From Nitrosomonas ureae (GTDB lineage Bacteria > Pseudomonadota > Gammaproteobacteria > Burkholderiales > Nitrosomonadaceae), in NCBI RefSeq assembly GCF_900206265.1, contig NZ_LT907782.1:2914001-2978000 (forward strand): a stretch of 64,000 nucleotides of DNA, in the 5' to 3' direction. The translations under genes were made by a program, and so were the position numbers. The notes beneath the pieces were generated by a model, which was given only the letters and a program-made list of their open reading frames with translations, was not told the DNA's origin and ran no database searches. This document shows, in pieces, positions 48,732 to 58,139 of this stretch; the first letter of the stretch is position 1, and every line of letters starts with the position of its first letter.

Positions 48732-49828
48732 GCCTGCAATTCCTTGGCTGGCATTCCCGTCTCTTTCTCAAGAAGCGTGCGCTTGCGCTCCACACCCCAG
48801 CGATAACCAGCCAGGGTACCATCGTTGCGTACCACTCTATGACAGGGAATGGCGACTGCCAGCTTGTTTGTCGCGCAGGCCTGTGCCACGGCCCGTACCG
48901 CAGTCGGTGAACCGATACGTCTGGCAACTTCTGTATAACTGGCGGTCTGACCCACGGGGATTTCCCGCAGCGCCTGCCACACGCGCTGCTGAAATGCAGT
49001 ACCGCGGACATCCAGCGGCAACTCAAGGCCAATACCGGGCGCTTCGATAAAACCGACTACCTTGGCGACGAGCTGCTCGAAATTAGCATCTCCCCCGATC
49101 AGGTCGGCGCGGGGAAAGCTATCCTGCAGATCGCGTACCAGCTTGCCGGGATCGTCACCAAGAAGAATGGCACAAATACCGCGGTCGCTTTGTGCCACCA
49201 AGATCGATCCCAACGAACATTCACCGATGGCAAAGCGTATTTCAGCCTTAGTACCGCCAGTACGGTAACTGCTCGGCGTCATGCCGAGAATCTCGTTTGA
49301 CTTCTCATAGAAACGGTTGTTGGAATTGTAGCCTGCATCAAAAATCGCTTCCGTCACGGCACTGCCACGGCCGAGTTCATCGCGTATCTTTCTCTCTCTC
49401 AGCGCCGCTGCATACTGCCGGGGTGTCAATCCAGTAATTTGCTTGAATATGCGATGGAAGTGATAAGTGCTCATACCCACCTGCTTTGCTAGTGCATCCA
49501 GACTTGGAGCGCTTCCCAATTCTTCAATAATGCGACAGGCTTGGGTAATCTTTGCCACATATTGCACAACAAGTGATGGCCGGTCAGGATGGCAGCGTTT
49601 GCAAGGCCTGAAACCCGCTTTCTCGGCTTCTTCGCGCGTGGGATAAAAACCGACATTTTCCGGTCGAGCCAGACGGGCCGCGCAGGAGGGACGGCAGTAC
49701 ACACCCGTGGTCTTGACCGTGTAATAAAACTTGCCATCCGCTTCAGGATCACGCGCGACAATGGCCGCCCAGCGCGGATCATTAACTGTTTCGGCAGCAA
49801 GCCTTTCTTTTTTTGCTAACGCATTCAT
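48728..49828 (-). CDS. ada: Bifunctional Ada: methylated-DNA repair and transcription activator
   Basis: Ada repairs O6-methylguanine and methyl-phosphotriesters and activates the adaptive response. The N-terminal zinc domain has Cys45, Cys49, Cys76 and Cys79, with Cys45 (GVYCRPSC) as the phosphotriester acceptor. An AraC-type HTH follows at about 95-190. The C-terminal alkyltransferase has the acceptor Cys329 in AIPCHRVVRNDGTLAGYRWG. A longer frame to 49927 exists, but the ATG at 49828 with AAGGAG gives the natural start and 366 residues. It is first in the ada-2OG oxygenase-alkB operon and is probably self-activated. Confidence 0.96.
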   Translation of the reverse strand: MNALAKKERLAAETVNDPRWAAIVARDPEADGKFYYTVKTTGVYCRPSCAARLARPENVGFYPTREEAEKAGFRPCKRCHPDRPSLVVQYVAKITQACRIIEELGSAPSLDALAKQVGMSTYHFHRIFKQITGLTPRQYAAALRERKIRDELGRGSAVTEAIFDAGYNSNNRFYEKSNEILGMTPSSYRTGGTKAEIRFAIGECSLGSILVAQSDRGICAILLGDDPGKLVRDLQDSFPRADLIGGDANFEQLVAKVVGFIEAPGIGLELPLDVRGTAFQQRVWQALREIPVGQTASYTEVARRIGSPTAVRAVAQACATNKLAVAIPCHRVVRNDGTLAGYRWGVERKRTLLEKETGMPAKELQA

Positions 49829-50336
49829 GATGTGCTCCTTTAAAAAGTTGCAGATTGATTTGATGTCGGTTAGCAATTTATCAACGTCAACAATCGCTCG
49901 CACTCCGAGTCTTGCTTTCGAATTCAATAATCAGTTAGCTGTTGGCAGACCTGACCGACAATCGTTCTACCGCTGATCGTTTGTGTCTAAGCTTTACCCG
50001 CAGATTCCTACGATTCGGTTCCACGCCCTAACTTATCTGCCTGATCTATTTTACTTTAATTCCTATTGCGCCTTGCTCCAGTGTGCCCGGAATTAGTTGT
50101 TGAGTTTAACCGAGGCGGATGACGGTTCAATGAAAACCATCCATCTTTGTCGCTCCGCATCGAGTCGGGGGGGTATTTTGACGCAGGAAGCAGCAAATAA
50201 GAATCGATTCGAAAGCAAGAAGCGGAGTGTCACAGTAAAAACATGCGGTTAATATTTATCCCAAGTCATCAGTAGTGTTGCTGTCGATGACCTACTCAAC
50301 TTTCTTACAGCAACAAAACGAAAGGAGATTAATATC
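49829..50336. other. Intergenic region upstream of ada and the ester cyclase gene
   Basis: No gene is recognised in 508 bases. It must carry the divergent promoters of ada and of the ester-cyclase-like gene. I did not find a confident Ada box or sigma-70 promoter. The right end has an AAAGGAG ribosome site. Composition is mixed and may include old gene debris, but nothing can be identified. Confidence 0.35.
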
Positions 50337-50777
50337 ATGTCACAAGCAAATAAAGAAATCGTGGGCCGCTGGTTTACCGAATACTGGCAAAAGGGAAATG
50401 TGGCGATTGTCGATGAACTTGGTGCGGAAGATCTCGTGTTTAGCTACCCTATGCATGGAGAACTGCACGGCCGCGAACCGGTTAAAAAAATGCTGATCGA
50501 GTTTCGCGAAGCTTTTCCCGATCTTAGTTTCAAGGTGGTCGGTGACATCATTGCAGAAGGCGGCTACGTAGTAGGGCGCTGGGAAGGTGGCGGCACCCAT
50601 ACAGGTCCGGCTTTCAGCGATCTGCCGGTCGGTTCCCTTTCAGCTGCAACTGGCAAGAAAATCCATTTTTCGGGAACGAGCGTTTTTCGCATCCGGAATG
50701 GCAAGGTTGCGGAAGAGATCGGCCAAGAACAGGCGTTGACCGCGCTACAACAGCTTGGTTTGGTAGCTACAAAATAA
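50337..50777 (+). CDS. SnoaL/ester-cyclase-like NTF2-fold protein
   Basis: The 146-residue product belongs to the NTF2 superfamily, with IVGRWFTEYWQKGNVAIVDELGAEDLVF, HGREPVKKMLIEFREAFPDLSFKVVGDIIAEGGYVVGRW and TSVFRIRNGKVAEEI. Annotated relatives are called ester cyclases from polyketide enzymes, but most are of unknown use. An AAAGGAG site lies eight bases before the ATG. It stands alone between ada (divergent) and pycB (convergent). Confidence 0.85.
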   Translation: MSQANKEIVGRWFTEYWQKGNVAIVDELGAEDLVFSYPMHGELHGREPVKKMLIEFREAFPDLSFKVVGDIIAEGGYVVGRWEGGGTHTGPAFSDLPVGSLSAATGKKIHFSGTSVFRIRNGKVAEEIGQEQALTALQQLGLVATK

Positions 50778-51016
50778 AGCTGAAAGGCCAGCCTGGATGC
50801 CATCGAGAGTAGGGAGAGGAGTTATGCTCTTCTCTCTGTTGCATTTTCTCGGAAGCAGCAGGGAGGAAATGGTGCCATTTACAGAATTGGTAACCACTGG
50901 ATGAAAATTTTCAGGGTTATGCAGAGATCTTTATGAAGATCAATTGCTAATAACGCGTATTCCTTATGCCTAGGTACGATCTGCGCATTAAATTTTCATG
51001 CCTTCTTTTTTGGTAA

Positions 51017-52843
51017 TTACGCAGCCTCAATCTCAATCAGCACTTCATTTGGATTCACCGATTCGCCTTTCACCACATGCACGGCTTTGATAGTTCCAGC
51101 AATCGGTGCAGTGATTTCAGTTTCCATTTTCATAGCTTCCGTGACTAAAACGGGTTGTCCGGCGGCGACTTTTTGGCCAATCTTCACCAGCACGTCCAAT
51201 ACATTGCATGGCATGCTGACGACGACATCGCCTTCACTGGCGGGACGCGGGCGTTTACTGGCGATGCTGCTTTTGACGGCACCTTGTGTGCCGCCGTCCA
51301 GCACGATCTCATCGAGCGTTTCGACGACAACCTCTTCCGGAACACCATCCACCATGAAATAAAAGTGCCGCAGGGTCTCATTTTTTGGACTAGTACCGGT
51401 GACTTTGATGTGATAAGACTCGCCATGCAGGGCGACATTGAACTCAGTCGGAGCTTTTTGCTCGCCACTACCTGCGGTTGGAACTGTTTCCAAAGGTTCC
51501 GGCACCAGATTGCCGGTAGCGCGCTGCTCCAGGAATTGTTTGCCGACTTCCGGGAACATGGCATAGCTCAACACATCCTCATCGTTATTGGCCAGACGGC
51601 CAATCTCCTGGCGTAGTTGATCAAATTCCGGTTTTAATAGATCCGCGGGGCGGCAATCTATAATGTCTTCCTTGCCGATCGCGCGTTTCTGCAAACTGGC
51701 GTTCATCGGTGCGGGTGCTTTGCCATAACCGCCTTGCAAATAGCGTTTCACTTCATTGGTGATGGTGGAATAGCGTTTGCCGGTCAGAACATTCAGCGCC
51801 GCTTGCGTACCGACGATCTGAGATGTAGGTGTGACCAAAGGCGGATAACCCAAATCTTTGCGCACCCGCGGAATTTCTTCGTAGACTTGATTAATACGGT
51901 CCAGAGCGTTTTGTTCTTGCAGTTGGTTGGCCAAATTTGAAATCATGCCGCCTGGAACCTGAAACACATGAACCCGGGTATCGACACCGGTGAATTCGCT
52001 TTCAAAACGATGGTATTTTTTGCGAACCTGGACGAAATAATCATTGACTTCCTGTAATTTTTGCAGATTCAGGCCGGTATCATAATCCGTGCCTTGCAGG
52101 GCCATTACCAGGCTTTCAGTGGGTGGATGGCTGGTGCCGCCCGACCATGACGATAATGCGGTGTCGATATGTCGGCAACCGGCTTCGATGGCTTTCAATT
52201 GACACATTTCGGCGAGTCCGGCGGTGGCATGGCAATGTAAATGGATAGGTAGATCGATCGCTTGTTTCAGCGCAGTTACCAGTTCCTGAGTTGCATAAGG
52301 CGTCAGCAGACCGGCCATGTCTTTTATGGCAATCGAATCGCATCCAAAATCGGCTAAATCTTTGGCCAGTGAGACGAAGCTATTGACATTGTGAACCGGA
52401 CTGGTGGTGTAGCAAATGGTGCCTTGCGCATGCTTGCCGCATTTCTTGACGGCTTGGATGGCAGTTTTGAGATTGCGCATGTCGTTCAATGCATCAAAAA
52501 TACGAAAAACATCCATGCCGTTTTCAGCGGCTTTGTTTACAAATGCGCGTACCACATCATCGGAATAATGACGGTAGCCCAGCAGATTCTGTCCCCGCAA
52601 CAACATTTGCAGTGGTGTATTGGGTAAGGCGGCTTTTAATTTGCTAAGGCGTTCCCAGGGATCTTCCTTAAGAAACCGCAGGCAGGCATCGAACGTTGCA
52701 CCTCCCCAGCATTCCAGCGACCAGTAGCCTATGCTGTCGAGCATCGAACACGCTGGCAGCATGTCTTCGGTACGCATCCGGGTGGCGATCAGGGATTGAT
52801 GCGCATCGCGCAAGATAACATCAGTAATATGAACTTTTTGCAT
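51017..52843 (-). CDS. pycB: Pyruvate carboxylase subunit B / oxaloacetate decarboxylase alpha
   Basis: This is the carboxyltransferase and biotin subunit. The TIM-barrel domain starts ITDVILRDAHQSLIATRMRTEDM and has GCDSIAIKDMAGLL and the HCHATAGLAEM metal site. The C-terminal biotinyl domain carries Lys572 in EAMKMETEI. The 608-residue protein also fits the alpha chain of the sodium-pumping decarboxylase, but no beta or gamma chain is nearby. A biotin carboxylase gene lies 29 bases upstream, so two-subunit pyruvate carboxylase making oxaloacetate is the better reading. Confidence 0.9.
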   Translation of the reverse strand: MQKVHITDVILRDAHQSLIATRMRTEDMLPACSMLDSIGYWSLECWGGATFDACLRFLKEDPWERLSKLKAALPNTPLQMLLRGQNLLGYRHYSDDVVRAFVNKAAENGMDVFRIFDALNDMRNLKTAIQAVKKCGKHAQGTICYTTSPVHNVNSFVSLAKDLADFGCDSIAIKDMAGLLTPYATQELVTALKQAIDLPIHLHCHATAGLAEMCQLKAIEAGCRHIDTALSSWSGGTSHPPTESLVMALQGTDYDTGLNLQKLQEVNDYFVQVRKKYHRFESEFTGVDTRVHVFQVPGGMISNLANQLQEQNALDRINQVYEEIPRVRKDLGYPPLVTPTSQIVGTQAALNVLTGKRYSTITNEVKRYLQGGYGKAPAPMNASLQKRAIGKEDIIDCRPADLLKPEFDQLRQEIGRLANNDEDVLSYAMFPEVGKQFLEQRATGNLVPEPLETVPTAGSGEQKAPTEFNVALHGESYHIKVTGTSPKNETLRHFYFMVDGVPEEVVVETLDEIVLDGGTQGAVKSSIASKRPRPASEGDVVVSMPCNVLDVLVKIGQKVAAGQPVLVTEAMKMETEITAPIAGTIKAVHVVKGESVNPNEVLIEIEAA

Positions 52844-52872
52844 GATTTTCCTTGATTAACCAGTAAGTATGC

Positions 52873-54294
52873 TCACAGACCGGTATGCGAAGCCATTGCG
52901 GCGGCTATGACGCTAGCAAGGACTTCAGGTCGTGGCTTGTCGGAATAATTGATCAGAGCATGATTCTGCTCAACAAAACCGGTATTGAATCGGGCTGCAC
53001 GAAACTGAGAGTGCTTCAGAATCTTTAAATAATAGGGAATCGTGGTTTTGATGCCAAATAACCCCATATCGCGCAATGTACGCTGCCCGCGCTTAATCAC
53101 ATCTTCCCAGGTCAGCGCGTTGACAATGACTTTCGCGACCATGGAATCATAAAAAGGGGGAATCTCATAACCGGTGTAAATCGCGGTATCAGTCCGAACG
53201 CCTGGGCCACCGGGTGCATAATAGCGAGAAATGCGGCCAAAACTGGGTAAGAAATTATTTTTCGGATCTTCGGCATTGATCCGGAATTGCATTGCATAAC
53301 CCCGTCGCACGATCTCATCTTGCTTGAAGCGCAACGGCAAACCCGCCGCCACGCGAATTTGTTCCTCGACAATATCGACACCGGTGATTGCTTCAGTAAT
53401 AGTATGTTCGACCTGTACTCGCGTATTCATTTCCATGAAATAAAACCGGCCGTTGTCATCCAACAGAAACTCGACTGTGCCGGCATTAGTGTAACCGACG
53501 GACTTTGCGGCAATTACTGCTAGACCGCCAATATACTGGCGCTGTGCTTCGTCCAGCTGCGGGGACGGTGCAATTTCGATCAGTTTCTGATTACGTCGCT
53601 GGATCGAACAATCCCGCTCGTAGAGATGAATCACGTTGCCATGCTGGTCTGCTAGAACTTGTACTTCAATGTGCACCGGATTGACGATGCATTTTTCCAG
53701 AAAAACGTTGGCACTGCCGAATGCCTTGGAGGCTTCGGAAATGACCCGGGCGTAATTGTGTTTCAGTTCGTCAGCGCTATCACAGCGCCGGATGCCGCGC
53801 CCGCCGCCGCCCGAAGTGGCTTTCAACATGACGGGATAGCCGATCTGCGCTGCGACTTCCTGTGCTTCTTCTATTGACCGCACATTACCTTCCGAACCGG
53901 GCGTAACCGGAAGGCCGGCAGCTTTCATTGCTTTCCGGGCTTCGGTTTTGTCGCCCATACGATGAATGACATCAGCATTCGGTCCAATGAAAATCAGGCC
54001 GCGTTCTTTACATGCGCGCGCAAATTTTGCATTCTCAGAAAGAAATCCGTAACCCGGATGTACAGCGTCACAACCGGTTGCCAGCGCTAAATCAACCAAG
54101 GCATGAATATTCAGATAGCAGGCTACCGGATCGCTGCCGATGTAATAAGATTCATCCGCTTTTTTGATATGCAACGCGAAACGATCCGCTTCCGAATAAA
54201 TAGCTACCGAGCGAATACCCATCTCAGCGCAGGCGCGAATGATGCGAACAGCAATTTCGCCACGATTGGCAATGAAAATTTTACGTAACATCAT
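52873..54294 (-). CDS. pycA: Pyruvate carboxylase subunit A, biotin carboxylase
   Basis: This ATP-grasp enzyme carboxylates the biotin of the partner subunit with bicarbonate. The 473-residue product has FIANRGEIAVRIIRACAEMGI, the Gly-rich loop KATSGGGGRGIR, HIEVQVLADQHGNVIHL and EMNTRVQVEHTITEAITGVDIVEEQI. It resembles AccC, but an accB gene is absent and pycB follows directly, so it is assigned to pyruvate carboxylase. The ATG at 54294 gives MMLRKIF; a second ATG follows at once. Confidence 0.9.
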   Translation of the reverse strand: MMLRKIFIANRGEIAVRIIRACAEMGIRSVAIYSEADRFALHIKKADESYYIGSDPVACYLNIHALVDLALATGCDAVHPGYGFLSENAKFARACKERGLIFIGPNADVIHRMGDKTEARKAMKAAGLPVTPGSEGNVRSIEEAQEVAAQIGYPVMLKATSGGGGRGIRRCDSADELKHNYARVISEASKAFGSANVFLEKCIVNPVHIEVQVLADQHGNVIHLYERDCSIQRRNQKLIEIAPSPQLDEAQRQYIGGLAVIAAKSVGYTNAGTVEFLLDDNGRFYFMEMNTRVQVEHTITEAITGVDIVEEQIRVAAGLPLRFKQDEIVRRGYAMQFRINAEDPKNNFLPSFGRISRYYAPGGPGVRTDTAIYTGYEIPPFYDSMVAKVIVNALTWEDVIKRGQRTLRDMGLFGIKTTIPYYLKILKHSQFRAARFNTGFVEQNHALINYSDKPRPEVLASVIAAAMASHTGL

Positions 54295-54496
54295 ATTTGT
54301 ATTTGGAGCGCTTTGAGAAACTGTAATGCGCGTATTCTACCCGATCAATTCTGGAATTGATCCAGCATTGAGTCAAGACGATCATTCTCCAATGCAAGAT
54401 GAGGGTTCAATATCTGTTTTTGATTAGTATGCATGGTGATAATAAATATTTAATAACAATCAATTACGAAATTATTATTCTCGAATGGATTTGACA

Positions 54497-55657
54497 CTTA
54501 TTTCTTTTTGGCTTGAAGGTTAGCGGCAATATTTATACGCGCATTATGAATCCGACTATTGTCGTCCTTGAGCAGTGCATGATTGAGCTGGAAGGTGGGA
54601 TTGGAGGTCTTGGATTAGTTTCCGGTCAAGCGGCGCTTACTTATGCGATTATGACTATTGCCGAAGCTGGTGATAATATCGTGTCGGTAGGTACGCTCTA
54701 TGGCGGTATCTACAATCTGTTCGCGCACACATTGCCACAGTATGGCATTCACGTTCGCTTTGCCGATTATCGTGATCCATCCGGTTTTCAAACATTGATA
54801 GACGAGCGCACCAAAGCGGTCTACTGCGAATCTATCGGTAATCCGCTTGGTAATGTCGTGGATATTACTGCTTTGGCCGAGGTGGCGCATAAGGGGGGCG
54901 TACCCCTGATTGTAGATAATACGGTAGCAACGCCATACCATACTTATGCCGTCTGTTTGAACATGGCGCTGATATTATTGTGCATTCTTTGACAAAGTAC
55001 TTGGGAGGCCACGGTAACAGCATTGGCGGAATGCTGATTGACTCGGGTAAATTTCACTGGACGGAGCACAAGGAAAGGTTCAAACGCCTTAATACCCCGG
55101 ATGTTTCCTATCATGGGGTAGTATATACCGAAGCATTGGGTCCGGCGGCTTACATAGGTCGGGCGCGCGTCGTACCATTGCGTAACATGGGAGCGGCAAT
55201 TTCGCCGTTTAACAGTTTTCTAATTCTGCAGGGTATCGAGGCGTTGGCAGTACGGATGGATCGCATTTGCGAGAATGCCTTGGCTGTTGCGCAATATCTC
55301 AAAGCACATCCAAAAGTGGATTGCGTCAAGTATGCCGGTTTACCGGATCATCCTGAGCATGCGCTGATGCAGCGATACATGGGTGGGCGTGCGTCCGGCA
55401 TCCTGACCTTTGGGGTTCAGGGGGGTATTGCTGGCGGCACGCGATTCCAGGATGCACTCAAGCTCATTACCTGCCTGGTGAATATCGGTGATGCCAAGTC
55501 ACTTGCCTGTCATCCCGCCAGTACAACGCATCGTCAGCTAAATCCGGATGAGATGAAAAAGGCCGGGGTGTCTGAAGATATGGTTCTCTTGTCTATTGGC
55601 CTGGAACATGTCGATGATCTGAAAGATGATCTGGAACGAGCATTCGCGGCAGTTTGA
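54497..55657 (+). pseudogene. metY: O-acetylhomoserine sulfhydrylase (MetY-like), broken
   Basis: The family uses PLP to join sulfide or methanethiol to O-acetylhomoserine. Homology starts abruptly at GLKVSGNIYTRIMNPT, so the first 60 or so residues are missing. A second break is a 5-bp tandem duplication, CATAC at 54934-54938 and again at 54939-54943. It shifts the frame right after ATPY. Removing one copy restores PYLCRLFEHGADIIVHSLTKYLGGHG with the PLP lysine. The rest, to 55657, is intact and ends with SIGLEHVDDLKDDLERAF. With no start region and a frameshift, it is not functional. Confidence 0.9.
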
Positions 55658-55722
55658 TTTTTTCCTACGATGGTAACGGCATGATTTAATTTTTTAGTAC
55701 ACAAGCATCATATTTCTTATTG

Positions 55723-56133
55723 TTACAGAATATCTCCATCAACATAAAACCATATTCCATCTTCGCGCACAAACCGGCTGATTTCATGTAATCGGTGAGC
55801 TCGCCCGTTAATTTTGTAGCGTGCGATAAATTCAATGATGGCATGATTCCCCGTAAATTGTTCATGGCGTTTGATTACCAGACCTAGCCACTTCTTTGGC
55901 AATTGATCGATTACTTCTATAGCGGTGGGGCGTGTATCGTGGTGCCAGGTTGCCAGCAGGTAGTTCTCGTAATTCAGTGTGTACGCTGTGTAACGTGAAC
56001 GCATGAGGATTTCTGCGGTAGAGGCCAGCTCATCCAGATTAATATAACGATTGCAGCAATCAGCATATCGTTTGCTGCTACCGCAAGGACAAGAGCAAGC
56101 CAGTGTTTCTAAATGGATGGTTTTCGTATTCAT
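55723..56133 (-). CDS. ychJ: YchJ family SEC-C zinc protein
   Basis: The 136-residue product begins with a SEC-C-like zinc motif, CSCPCGSSKRYADCC. The YchJ core follows: EILMRSRYTAYTLNYENYLLATWHHDTRP, IEFIARYKINGRAHRLHEISRFVRED and IWFYVDGDIL. The function is unknown; the zinc motif is like the one SecA uses to bind SecB. The ATG at 56133 is preferred over a TTG two codons upstream. It is divergent from dinB with 68 bases between. Confidence 0.88.
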   Translation of the reverse strand: MNTKTIHLETLACSCPCGSSKRYADCCNRYINLDELASTAEILMRSRYTAYTLNYENYLLATWHHDTRPTAIEVIDQLPKKWLGLVIKRHEQFTGNHAIIEFIARYKINGRAHRLHEISRFVREDGIWFYVDGDIL

Positions 56134-56201
56134 ATACAATGCGGATTATCTGTCAGTGTAATTTATCATAGTCCGCAGGAATTTTGCCTTGGATCCCTAC
56201 A

Positions 56202-57356
56202 ATGAACGCCTCATTACGTCGGATAGCGCATTTGGATATGGATGCTTTTTATGCTTCGGTTGAACTGTTGCGTTACCCTGAGTTGCAGGGCTTGCCGGTT
56301 GTGATCGGTGGTCGCAGTGAGCACCAGCCGGTGATAGGAGAGGATGGCAGAAGGCATTTTTACCGCTTGCGTGATTATATAGGTCGTGGTGTTATTACGA
56401 CCGCCACCTATGAGGCACGTGCTTTAGGAATCCACTCCGCCATGGGAGTCATGAAAGCTGCGCAACTGGCGCCGGATGCGATTCTGTTGCCGGTGGATTT
56501 TGTTATTTACCGGCATTATTCGCGCTTGTTCAAAGCCGCTGTTGCGAAGATTGCTCCACAAATTGAGGATTCCGGTATCGATGAGATATACATAGATCTG
56601 AGTGATTTGCCCGATGAAATATTACCATTGGCAAAACGCATCAAACAGGCAGTCAAGGATGCTACCGGACTTTCTTGTTCAATCGGGATCACGCCGAATA
56701 AACTGTTATCTAAAATTTGCTCGGATTTGGAGAAACCGGATGGTTTGACCATCATCGGAATGTCTGATATCCCGCAGCGAATTTGGCCGTTATCGGTACA
56801 TAAAATCAATGGTATCGGTCCTAAGGCTGCGAATAAGCTGGCGTTACTGGGAATCACTACAATTGCTGAGCTGGCACGGGTCGAACTCAGCTTTCTCCGG
56901 ATTCACTTCGGCCGCAGTTACTCCATCTGGCTTTATGAAGCATCGCGCGGCATCGATTCACGCCCGATAATTACTGATGCGAAGCCTAAGTCTATCAGCC
57001 GGGAAATTACATTTGAGCGGGACTTACATCCACGTCAGGATCGCTCCGATTTATCTGAAGCATTCAATGCATTGTGTATTCAAGTCGCTGATGACTTGAA
57101 GCGCAAAGGTTACGTTGGACGTACGATCAGTATCAAGTTACGCTTCGAAGATTTTCATACGCTTACACGCGATTGTTCATTGAGTGCATATACCGGAGAT
57201 CCGATTTTGATACGTCGTGCTGCCGGAGATTGTCTGCGGCGAGTTTTATTGAAGAAAAGAATTAGATTACTCGGTGTAAAAGTCACCATGCTTTGCTCCG
57301 TTAATGCCGTCACCGGAGCTGCACCTCGGCAGAGGGAGTTGCCGCTGATGCCATGA
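56202..57356 (+). CDS. dinB: DNA polymerase IV
   Basis: This Y-family polymerase copies damaged DNA with low fidelity. The catalytic acids are in HLDMDAFYASVE and SGIDEIYIDLSD, and the helix-hairpin-helix lies in VHKINGIGPKAANKLALLGI. The C-terminal QRELPL is a likely sliding-clamp peptide. About 18 extra residues lie between VVIGG and RGVITTATYEARA compared with E. coli DinB. The frame extends to a TTG at 56184, but the ATG at 56202 gives the usual start. The length is 384 residues. Confidence 0.93.
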   Translation: MNASLRRIAHLDMDAFYASVELLRYPELQGLPVVIGGRSEHQPVIGEDGRRHFYRLRDYIGRGVITTATYEARALGIHSAMGVMKAAQLAPDAILLPVDFVIYRHYSRLFKAAVAKIAPQIEDSGIDEIYIDLSDLPDEILPLAKRIKQAVKDATGLSCSIGITPNKLLSKICSDLEKPDGLTIIGMSDIPQRIWPLSVHKINGIGPKAANKLALLGITTIAELARVELSFLRIHFGRSYSIWLYEASRGIDSRPIITDAKPKSISREITFERDLHPRQDRSDLSEAFNALCIQVADDLKRKGYVGRTISIKLRFEDFHTLTRDCSLSAYTGDPILIRRAAGDCLRRVLLKKRIRLLGVKVTMLCSVNAVTGAAPRQRELPLMP

Positions 57357-57437
57357 CGCATTGAAAATGACAGCTTGCAGATAATCAATCGGAGCCGTTT
57401 ACATTGCAATCAGAAGGAAATTTAGAAGGACGCTGTT

Positions 57438-58103
57438 ATGTTTGATCGTGCTAATTTTTGTCGCATAGCGCCTTTCGGTGCTTATGTCTTTTTCATGATA
57501 CTGGAGGACGTGCTATTGAAATTTGGCTGGGAAGCTAATGACTTACGTATGCTCTATGCAGTCAAAATCACTGTCGTGATCGGGTTACTTTGGGCGATGC
57601 GAAGTGCTTATAGCGAACTGCATTGGCCGATCAATAGCAGTTTTCGCACCTGGTTAATTGCAATAGTCGCGGGTATCCTAGTGTTTGTTGCCTGGATCAA
57701 TTTGATTGCAGACTGGATGGTAATGGGAGAGGCAGTTGGTTTTGATCCACGCGATAATAATGAAATGGATTGGTTTCTGGTTACTGTAAGGTTGATCGGT
57801 GCGGTTCTGGTGGTTCCCGTAATGGAAGAGTTATTCTGGCGGTCATTTCTGATGCGCTGGCTTGTTCACCCGAATTTTCTTGCTGTAAATCCCGCGCAAG
57901 TTGAAGTAAAGGCTTTCTGTATTACGGCAATACTTTTCGCAATCGCGCACAGCTTATGGTTGGCCGGATTGTTTGCCGGTATTGTCTATAATATGTTGTA
58001 TATGCGCAGCGGGACATTGTGGTCTCCCATTCTTGCACACGCTACGACCAATGGGATACTAGGCATTTGGATTATCTATACAGGTAGTTGGGGTTTTTGG
58101 TAA
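57438..58103 (+). CDS. CAAX-type (CPBP) membrane protease, exosortase-associated kind
   Basis: The 221-residue protein has about six spans and the CPBP metalloprotease motifs: MEELFWRSFLMRWL (EExxxR), FAIAHSLWLAGLFAGIVYN (first His) and LAHATTNG (second His and Asn). The overall shape, with a FxRIAPFGAYVFF start, matches the CAAX-protease-related proteins found with exosortase/PEP-CTERM systems. No exosortase or PEP-CTERM protein is in the window, so the link is inference. Confidence 0.78.
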   Translation: MFDRANFCRIAPFGAYVFFMILEDVLLKFGWEANDLRMLYAVKITVVIGLLWAMRSAYSELHWPINSSFRTWLIAIVAGILVFVAWINLIADWMVMGEAVGFDPRDNNEMDWFLVTVRLIGAVLVVPVMEELFWRSFLMRWLVHPNFLAVNPAQVEVKAFCITAILFAIAHSLWLAGLFAGIVYNMLYMRSGTLWSPILAHATTNGILGIWIIYTGSWGFW

Positions 58104-58139
58104 ATAAGTTTGATGGTGCGATTTTCGTATGGTCATTTT

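Noticed and set aside
51017..54294. Sodium-pumping oxaloacetate decarboxylase
   Set aside because: The alpha-like subunit is next to a biotin carboxylase, and no membrane beta or gamma subunits are present; two-subunit pyruvate carboxylase fits better.
52873..54294. AccC of acetyl-CoA carboxylase
   Set aside because: accB normally sits beside accC and is absent; the gene is coupled to pycB.
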